Source of the DNA: Desmodus rotundus
Lineage: Eukaryota; Chordata; Mammalia; Chiroptera; Phyllostomidae
Length of the DNA: 64,000 nucleotides
Assembly (NCBI RefSeq): GCF_022682495.2
Contig: NC_071389.1
Location: forward strand, 176,390,056-176,454,055
Direction of reading: 5' to 3'
In this document: piece after piece, positions 56,739 to 64,000 of the stretch
Layout: each line of letters begins with the position of its first letter
Numbering within the stretch: position 1 is the stretch's first letter
Notes under the pieces: model-generated
Database searches by the model: none
What the model saw: the letters and a program-made list of their open reading frames with translations, nothing else
Told to the model about the DNA's origin: nothing
Program-made: the position numbers and the translations under genes

Positions 56739-58626
56739 GAGGACTTCCAGCCAAGATGAAGGCATAGGTAGATATGCTTTGCTTCCTCCCACAACCAAAA
56801 GAACAACAATAACTAATTTAAAAACAAAAAACAACCAGAACTGCCAGAAAATACAACTGTATAAAAGTTCAACAACCAAGGAATTAAAGAAGAAACATTC
56901 ATCCAGACTGGTAGGAGAGTCGCAGATGGGCAGCTGGGGCAGAGAGGAAGTGTGGCAAGGTGGTGGCTAGCAGACCGGGCGATCACACATTTGCATGTAG
57001 ATAAGCCAGGAGGAACAATAGGAGAGTTAGACAGATTGAGCAACCCAGGGTTCCAGCGTGGGAAACTAAAGCCTCAAAACCTCTGGCTGTAAAAACCTGT
57101 GGGGCTTGTGGCAGTGGAAGAAACTCCCAGCCATACAGAAGAGCTTGTTGGAGAGACCCATGGGGTCCTAGAATATACACAAAACCATCTACCCAGGAAT
57201 CAGCACCAGAAGGGCCAATCCACTTGTGGATAGCAGGGGAAGTGACTGAAAGCAGGTGAGAGCTGAGCAAGCTCTCCCTTGATGACCCCTCCCCCATATA
57301 CAATGTCACAGCACAGTGAAGTGGGTTGCCCCACCCTGGGGAATAACTAAGGCTCTGCCCCTTACAATGTAACAGGTATGCCAAGACAAAGAAATATGGC
57401 CCAAATGAAAGAACAGATCAAAACTCCAGAAAAACAACTAAACAACAAGGAGACGACTTACCTGATGCAGAGTTCAAAACACTGGTAATCAGGATGTTCA
57501 CAGAAATGACTGAGCTTGGTCACAAAACAAAGAAGAAAAGAAGGCTATACAAAGTGAAATAAAGGAAAATATACAGGGAGCCAACAGTGATGGGAAGGAA
57601 ACCAGGACTCAAATCAACGTTTTGGAACAAAAGAAAGAAATAAACATCCAACTGGAACAGAATGAAGAAAAATGAATTCAGAAAAATGAGGTGAGGCTTA
57701 CGAATCTCTGGGACAACTTTAAACATTCCAACATCAGAATCATAGGGGTGACAGGAGAGGAGGAAGAGGAAGAAATTGAAAACTTATTTTAAAAAATAAT
57801 GAAGGCGAACGTCCCAATGTGGTGAAGGAAATAGACTTCCAGGAAGCCCAGGAAGCCCAAAGAGTTTCAAAGAAATTGGACCCAAGGAGGAACACACCAA
57901 GACATATCATAAATAAATTACCCAATATAAAATATAAGGAGAGAATCTTAAAAGCAGCAAGAGAAAAGGAGACAGTTACTTACAAAGGAGTTCCCATTAG
58001 ACTATCAGCTGATTTCTCAAAAGAAACTTTACAGGCAAGAAGGGGCTGGAAAGAAGTATTCCAAGTCATGAAAGGCAAGGACCTACATCCAAGATTACTC
58101 TATCCAGCAAAGCTATCATTTAGAAGGGAAGGGCAGATAAAGTGCTTCACACATAAGGTCAAGTTAAAGGAGTTCATCATCATCAAGACATTATATGAAA
58201 TGTTAAAGGGACTTATCTAAGAAAAAGAACTAGATCAAAAATATGAATAGTAAAATGACAACAAACTCACATCTATCAACACCTGAACCTAAAAAACAAA
58301 AACAAACTAAGCAAACAACTAGAACAGGAACAGAATCACAGAAATGGAGATCACATGGAGGGTTATCAGCAGGGAAGGAGAGGGAGGACAAAGGGGGAAA
58401 AGATACAGGGAATAAGAAGCATAAATGGTAGGTACAAAATAGACAGGGGGAGGTTAAGAACAGTATAGGAAATGGAGAAACCAAAGCCTTATATGTACAA
58501 CCCATGGACATGTACTAAGGGGGGGAATGCTGGAAGGAGGGGGTTGTTGGGTGGAGGTAGATAAAGGAGAGAAAAAAAATGGGACAACTGTAATAGCATA
58601 ATCGATCAAATATACTTTTAAAAAAA
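56739..58626 (+). mobile_element. HAL1 retroposon (half-L1), near full length, sense
   Basis: HAL1 elements are L1 relatives that encode only ORF1 (an RNA-binding coiled-coil protein) and depend on L1 ORF2 supplied from elsewhere. The copy opens with 'CCAGCCAAGATGAAGGCATAGG' (5' UTR start type), runs through a 640-bp 5' region and the ORF1 pseudogene at 57378-58220. The 3' UTR has 'GAACCTAAAAAACAAAAAC', 'GGAGATCACATGGAGGGTTATC', 'GGTAGGTACAAAATAGACAGGGGG', 'GTACAACCCATGGACATG', a G-rich 'GGGGGGAATGCTGG' and 'GGGACAACTGTAATAGCATAATC'. The 3' end is AATATACTTTTAAAAAAAG. This 3' end is the type found in bat HAL1 copies. A possible diverged duplication (ATTCCAG...) sits at 56719-56738 and 58638-58657, but the right copy is 11 bases beyond the A-tail, so it is only tentative. 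Confidence 0.88.
57378..58220 (+). pseudogene. HAL1 ORF1 (L1 ORF1p-like RNA-binding protein), broken
   Basis: The likely start ATG is at 57378 (MPRQRN...). That frame meets TAA at 57486 (codon 37). The next recognisable block, DAEFKTLVIRM (from about 57464), is in another frame and ends in TAA at 57560. A third stretch is open from 57819 to 58220 in the original frame, so at least two frame changes occurred. The C-terminal 133 codons carry the L1 ORF1p RRM/C-terminal domain signature: PRHIINKLPNIKYKERILKA, TYKGVPIRLSADFS, ETLQARR and LHPRLLYPAKLSF. In working copies this protein trimerises through a coiled coil and coats element RNA. Here it cannot be made intact. Confidence 0.9.
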
Positions 58627-58672
58627 GTAACTGTTGGATTCCAGCATTTGCAATGTATCCCATTCTCTAGGT

Positions 58673-59626
58673 GGTTTTTTTCAATTACAGTTGACATTCA
58701 ATATTGTGACATTCAAGTGTATAGCACAGTCATTAGACATTTATATAAATTAGGAAGCGATCCCCCAGTAAGTCTAGTACCCACCTAGCACCATGCATAG
58801 TTAATCATTATTATTAACTACATTCCCTATGCTGTACTTTATATCCTATGACTATTCTGTAACTGCCAATTTGTACTTCTTATTCCCTTTACCTTTCTCA
58901 CCCAGCCCCAACAGTACCTTCCCTTCTGGTTACCATCAGTTTGTTCTATCTATGCATCTGTTTCTGTTTTGATTTTTAAATTCCACATAAAAGTGAGACA
59001 TTATTGTATATTTGTCTTCATTTGCCTGACTTATTTCACATAGCATAATAATCTAGGTCTATCCATATTGTTGCAAATAGTAAGATTTAATTATTTTTAT
59101 GGCTGAGTAATATTCCATTGCATATATATGTACCACCTCTTCTTACCCACTTGTCTATTGTTGGGCACTTATATTGCTTCCATATCATGGCTATTGCAAA
59201 TAATGCTACAATGAACATAGAAATCATGTATCTTTTAGAATTAATATTTTGTGTTTCTTTGAATAAATAGCCAGAAGTGGAATCTCTGGGTCATAAGACA
59301 GTTATATTTTTTTTTTTTTTGAGGAAACTTCATACTGTTTTTCGTAGTGGCTGCACCAATGTGCAATCCCACCAACAGTGCATGCCGGTTCCCTTCTCTC
59401 CACATCCTCAGTCAACGCTTGTCCTTTGTTCATTTATTGATGATACCAATCCTAACAAGTGCGAGGTGGTATCTCATTCTGGTTTCCATTTTTATTTCTC
59501 TGATCACTAGTGACGATGAACATCTTTTCGTATGTCTATGGGCCACCTGTATGTCCTCTTTGGAGAAGTGTCCCTTCAGGTCCTCTGCCTATTTTTTAAA
59601 TTGAATTTTTGGCTTTTTGGTGTTAA
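58673..59626 (-). mobile_element. L1 (L1MA-like) 3' end, antisense, with poly(T) start
   Basis: TTTTTTT followed by 'CAATTACAGTTGACATTCAATATTG', 'CAGTCATTAGACATTTATATAAATTAGG', 'CCATGCATAGTTAATCATTATTATTAAC', 'GCATCTGTTTCTGTTTTG', 'GGCTGAGTAATATTCCATTGC', 'GAATCTCTGGGTCATAAGAC', 'GTGCAATCCCACCAACAG', ending near 'TTTTTGGCTTTTTGGTG'. The 5' end is truncated. It starts 46 bases right of the HAL1 tail, and its right edge meets the resumed hAT element. Confidence 0.88.
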
Positions 59627-59665
59627 GTTTCCAGGTGATTCTTATGGGCCCTAATGGTTAAGAAT
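59627..59665. mobile_element. hAT-Charlie-type element, right part (split)
   Basis: 'TTAAGTTTCCAGGTGATTCTTATGGGCC' and 'TAAGAATTGCCCCAG' match the right end of the MER-type element whose left part is at 56618-56738. The two parts join in consensus order once the 2.9 kb between them is removed. Confidence 0.6.
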
Positions 59666-61627
59666 TGCCCCAGTAGGTCTGTGAGCCCCAGGTTTAAAGC
59701 TGATTTAGAACCACCAAAGAGTGCTGGTTTAAAATGCAGATAAATACTCAGAAACAGTGGTGGAGTGGATCTGGGAGGAAATGAGGGAAGCTGCATCTTA
59801 ATCGTTCATGTGGTTCTGGTGCAGGGAATCCAGTACCGTCCTTTGAGCTATGGCCCTGGAGAAGGTGGTTTTGGAGCTTTCCACCTGGCTTTGGTGTCCC
59901 CCCACATGCCTAGTGCTGGACTGAGGCAGACACCCTGACTTCTTCCATTATGGGTTCTCATTAAAATATCCCACCCAAGAAAAGTACCTGTTCCAATAGC
60001 CTAACCCATCTGAGAATGGTAATGACTCCTAAAATGTTAATTTTGTTGTGCCAGGTAATGTAACTTCAAATACATTTCTATTTCTCAGGGTCCTCTGATA
60101 TCTTAAGTCCCAGTGGGAACCAATAGTTTTCAGGCAAGTGACGAGAGACAGAGAACCTGGTTGCTGAGTTCTACAATCGTAACCCCTGCAGAGTCGAGCC
60201 ATCCAAGGGTGGAGGCTGTGGCTGCTTTAGCTCTGTTTAGGCAACTCTGTACAATTCTTAAAACATGATCAGTGCTCAGTAATTGTGACTTGATCCTCAA
60301 GTTAGTTGAGCATGGATGGGCACCCACCCACGTCATGGGTTACCTTTTTCAGAGCCCTCTTCTATAGAGTTCTACACCTGGGTATGTCTGGCAAGCAGGA
60401 CTGGGGGATCCAGGCCTTTTGCAGAGTAGAAGATAGGCTTCCCCTCCCCATCCCTGCTCAGCAACAATTCAGTCCTGGGAATACAGAAGGGAGCAGTCTC
60501 CAACAATTTAGTTCCCTTTCAACTTCCCTTAAGAGGAGGAAGTTTGTTAGAGTGAAAAGAGGTGAATGCTACCACCCTGAACAATTCTTGGAGCAAAATA
60601 AATGGTCTGGCAGGTTTTTGTGCTCCAAACTGAGCAGCTGGAAGGCCTGCAAAAGAGTAGACCGTTTCAAATAGCAGTTGGTCTCAGGAAAGTTTCCTCA
60701 AAAACTTAGTTTAAAATTGGCTTAGATCAGAACCCAGCCTCACTGATTAAACACTGGCTGGAAGACTACAGGGTAATGATAAATTGTCGAGGAGCCCGTG
60801 TGGGGTAAGTGTCTAATTGGTGACGCAGGGTTTGGGGTAAGAACCTGTCTTCCTTCACAGCTTCATTAATGATCAGGAAGCAGTTGGAAATGGAACGCGC
60901 CTACTCAACAGGGAGCTGGTACAAGCCAGAGAACAGTAGAATAATGATACAAATAGACTAAACAAAGTAGAAAATAGCTCCATGACATTCAGCTTAGAAA
61001 AATAAACTTTAATTTTTTTTAAACAAGGACATAAAGGGAAGCAAGGGGATTTATTAAAAAAAATACTTAATGGATATAACAAACCTAGAAATACTCAGGT
61101 AGAATAGGAAAAGTGAAGTTCTTGGGAGCGCTGGGCAGCCAGGGGTTAGAATTATTTTAGGAATATAAGAAGGAAGGTGGGAATAGGTCAAAACCAGCCC
61201 CTTCACACATAACACCAGTGCTGGCCCTACCACCAGTGTGGACTTTCTATGGGAGTCCCGAGTGTACTGTAGAATGGGAAGTCTGGATTGATGCTGATAT
61301 CTCAAATGATAATAGCTCTGCAGCTGGTGTGTGGGTTCCTGACTCATAAGTTAAGGGAAGTCCTTGGAAGAAAAATCAGGAACTGGGAGATGAGGACCTG
61401 ATTGGTGGTCATGAGGACACTCGGAGTGGAGCCCAAAGGTCTTGGAACTAGTGAGAATACAGAGCTAGATAAGGGCACGCAGGCCAGGTCGAAGGGTGTT
61501 TCATCATTACATGGAACAGTCTTTTTCCACAGAGAAAACTGAAGGGTATGCCAATTTTAGAAGGAAAGCAAAAGAGGACTTTAAATAAAATTCAGTGAAA
61601 ATAATTGGATAAAATCATAAAACCAAA
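59666..61627. other. non-coding stretch, nothing recognised
   Basis: A 122-codon plus-strand frame (60306-60674) has no known relative. Short A/T runs near 61010-61070. No RNA or repeat family supported. Confidence 0.5.
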
Positions 61628-61990
61628 TATAGAATGCTATAGACTGAATATTCGTGTCACCCTCAACATTCATTTGTTGAAACCTAATGTCCAATATGAT
61701 AGTATCAGGACCTAGGGTCTTCGGAAGGTTTTTAGGTAATGAGGGTAGGAGAAGTGGAATCTTCATGAATGGGACCAGTACCCCTATAAAAGAGACCGCA
61801 GAGATCCCTTGCCTCTTTCTCCATGTGAGGTCACAACGGTAACAGCCATCTATGTAGCAGAATGTGGGTCTTTACCAGACACCGGTCTGTCAGCACCAGC
61901 CTCCAGAACTGTGAGAAATCAACTTCTATTGTGTATGAGCCACTCAGCCTGTGGTATTCTGTACGGCATCTTGAACAGACTAAGACAGAA
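61628..61990 (+). mobile_element. ERVL-MaLR LTR (MLT1/MST group)
   Basis: 'AACATTCATTTGTTGAAACC', 'ATGAATGGGACCAGTACCCC', 'TATAAAAGAGACCGCAGAGATCCC', 'CTCCATGTGAGGTCACAACGG', 'CCAGACACCGGTCTGTCAGC', 'CAGCCTCCAGAACTGTGAG', then the 3' part ending 'GAACAGACTAAGACAG'. Resembles the LTR at 10112-10475 more than the one at 62888. Confidence 0.8.
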
Positions 61991-62887
61991 TAAAAGCAGT
62001 CATGCATGAGGTACCCAGCAATGCTCAGGGGAAGTGGGCAAGTTGATGTCCACATGGATCCCCATGACTTCACATGTCTCTATTTCGAGGCACAGACTCA
62101 GACCAAGAAATTAGTGGTCTTAAAATTTGCCACAAAGAAGTATTGCATCGCAGGAGTGTTTGGAACTCCACGGGCATGGCCAGTTGAGCAACAAGAGTAT
62201 GGGAATGAGAATCAGAAGAGCTGGGTCTGGGAGGCATATTCCCCTCCTGCTATTATCAACGTGGCGTGTAAACATGTTCCAGACCCCTGGTTAGAGGAGC
62301 TAAGGCCTATAGCAAATAAGCCCCCAAATTTAATCCAATCAAAGTTTATTCCTTATTCCTATAAAATCCAAAATTGGATTTTCTAACTTAAAGCTTGCTC
62401 TTCTTTAGGAAACAATGCAGAGATCCAACTCCTGTCACCTTCTGGCTCTGCCATTTTTAGCACCCAGCTTTCTAGGCAATGCTGCCTATTTTCTTCGAGC
62501 TAGTAGGAAAGGAAAGCTTAGAGGGTCCTGCATGGCAGGTAGTCACAAACCAGTCCTGGGAGTGGAGCACATGATTTCTGTGTAAGTGCCGCTGATCAGA
62601 ACCTGGGCACAAGGCCACACTTAATCCCAAGATTAAAACAGATTGAGAAACACAGTCAAGTTTTGTCTATCGGGAAATGAGGAGCCAGTTTACGGAAGCA
62701 CCAACCACTCTCCACCCAGGCCTCTTTAGCCAAAAGGTTTTCAGCTCCAAAATGCAAATATCAGAGTAAGAATGTTTCACTCTCTTTAGAAATAGCTTAA
62801 GGTAAAATAGAAAGATACTTATGTGTATTTAGATGTGTATCACTGTAGATGAAGCTTGGAATCTGAAGGCAGAAACGCCAAGGGGAG
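61991..62887. other. non-coding DNA between two same-strand LTRs
   Basis: A 126-codon frame (62006-62386, plus) is open but not similar to gag, pol or any family I know. No LTR-retrovirus internal motif was found, so the two LTRs are treated as independent. Confidence 0.5.
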
Positions 62888-63321
62888 TGTATTAGGTTGA
62901 ATAGTGTTCCCTCAAAATTCATGTCCACCCAGAACCTCAGGGTATGACCTTACTTGGAAAGGGGGTCTTTGCAGATGTAATTAGTTAGATGAAGTCAATA
63001 CTGAATCAATGCCTCATGTCTTTGTGAGAAGAGAAAACAGAAATGCAGGCACAAGGAGTGAGGATACAACACCCAGTGAAGAATGAGTCCGGTACTAGAG
63101 TGATCCATCTTCAGGCTAAGCAACCCCAAAGACTGCTGGCAACCACCGGAAGCTAGGGAGAGGCAAGAAAGGATCCTCCTCAGAACTTTCAGGAAAAGCA
63201 TGACTTCGTCAACATCTTGGTTTTGGACTTCTAGCTTCAAGAACTGTGAGAGGATAACTTTCTGTTGTTTCAAGCCACACAACTTGCCATCATTTGTTGG
63301 CAGCCCTAGAAAACTAATACA
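62888..63321 (+). mobile_element. solitary ERVL-MaLR LTR (MLT1-like) with intact ends and 5-bp target duplication
   Basis: Starts TGTATTAG and ends CTAATACA, perfect 8-bp inverted ends with TG...CA termini. GGGAG flanks it on both sides (62883-62887 and 63322-63326), the 5-bp duplication expected from integrase. Body: 'CCTCAAAATTCATGTCCACCC', 'GGGTCTTTGCAGATGTAATTAG', 'CACAAGGAGTGAGGATACAAC', 'TTGGACTTCTAGCTTCAAGAAC', 'TTTCTGTTGTTTCAAGCC'. Its length is 434 bp, so it is a complete LTR whose internal region was lost by LTR-LTR recombination. Confidence 0.9.
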
Positions 63322-63326
63322 GGGAG

Positions 63327-64000
63327 GAATACATTCTATCCATGTCCAGGTTGTTAAGATCAAAGGCAGAGGAGAACCTTCCATCATGGTGTGCCAACAG
63401 GTCACCGGGGAAGGTTCAGACTGGAAAAGGTTTGTGGCTGAGAACCCTGCTTGAACTGGAGACAAGAAAACTCACCATGGATGAGAGCAACTCTTATTCT
63501 AAGACATTTATATTGGAGGCAGAATAGTAGTAATAATATTTTATGAAACCCTAAATCAGTACACCTCAAACCAGAAAGACATGGTCTGACAGTTTTTAAG
63601 TTGGGGAATTATTTAAGTGAAAAGTCTTCAGAAATATAAACATCAAATTATATCATTTTTCATTAAGTATATTATTAGTCCCCTTTGTCCAAATAATAGT
63701 TATATTAACACTTAGTAGTCCAAGAAAATTCAGGGGGAAGTCAGCCATCAGAGACCAATCTTTCTGTGGTCCAAGGCACTGAGCCAGTTCATCAAGTATC
63801 CCCTCTGTGTCAGCAATGCTGATATGGCTGGAATACAATGGTTGACGCCATCAGGTGGAAAATGATAACCTTCTTAAATCTAATACTCACCTAAAACTTC
63901 ACCCATGATTGTCTCCCCAGGAAAACATAGGCACTATGTCCTTGAAGAGACTATGAGGCATTGACACCTTCCCAGGGATTGATTTATCAAATCACTTCCC
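63327..64000. other. non-coding stretch at the right edge
   Basis: 63770-63850 ('GTATCCCCTCTGTGTCAGC', 'GCTGGAATACAATGG') is weakly like an antisense L2 3' end. Otherwise unrecognised. Confidence 0.45.

Noticed and set aside
61991..62887. Retroviral internal region between the two LTRs
   Set aside because: No gag/pol-like motif, and the LTRs differ; the right one has its own target duplication.
62995..63465. 156-codon minus-strand open frame
   Set aside because: It is mostly the antisense of a solitary MaLR LTR.

Overview
The window looks like non-coding nuclear DNA of a mammal, most likely a bat of the suborder Yangochiroptera. The strongest lineage evidence is two tRNA-derived VES SINEs (18233-18412 and 40502-40804). 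A nearly full-length HAL1 retroposon with a bat-type 3' end (56739-58626) and two L1 tails of the kind familiar from bat genomes (5686-5791, 33757-34040) agree with this. The background is general eutherian: MIR, L2, old L1M, MaLR/ERVL LTRs and hAT-Charlie remnants. The species cannot be named from the sequence.

I found no host protein-coding gene, RNA gene, CRISPR array, operon or bacterial/viral feature. The longest open frames are under about 175 codons, lie in repeats or in compositionally biased DNA, and resemble no protein I recognise. The only recognisable protein-coding remnant is the broken ORF1 of the HAL1 element (57378-58220). The window is therefore either intergenic or inside a long intron.

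Layout: 1-5.1 kb, unrecognised DNA then an antisense L1M. 5.7-18.4 kb, a short L1 tail with target-site duplication, scattered L2/MIR fragments, one MaLR LTR and the first VES SINE. 19.6-24.0 kb, a 4.4-kb antisense L1M interrupted by two unexplained inserts. 24-31 kb, mostly unrecognised DNA with one MaLR LTR, one MIR, one L1 fragment and a perfect hairpin. 30.4-33.7 kb, an L2-rich tract. 33.8-38.5 kb, several L1 pieces and an ERVL (MLT2-like) LTR. 38.6-43 kb, MIRs, the second VES SINE, stacked palindromes, and an antisense L1 split by another repeat. 43.9-46.6 kb, a second L2 tract with a hAT remnant. 48-56 kb, one MaLR LTR and several MIR/L2 pieces. 56.6-59.7 kb, a nested cluster in which a hAT element is split by a HAL1 (+) and an L1 (-). 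61.6-63.3 kb, two MaLR LTRs, one with an intact 5-bp target duplication.

There is no gene circuit here. What can be read is a history of insertions: L2, MIR and hAT first, then MaLR/ERVL and L1M, then lineage-specific HAL1, L1 and VES. Repeat family names come from recall of consensus sequences, not a database search, so boundaries are usually good to tens of bases only, except where target duplications fix them.
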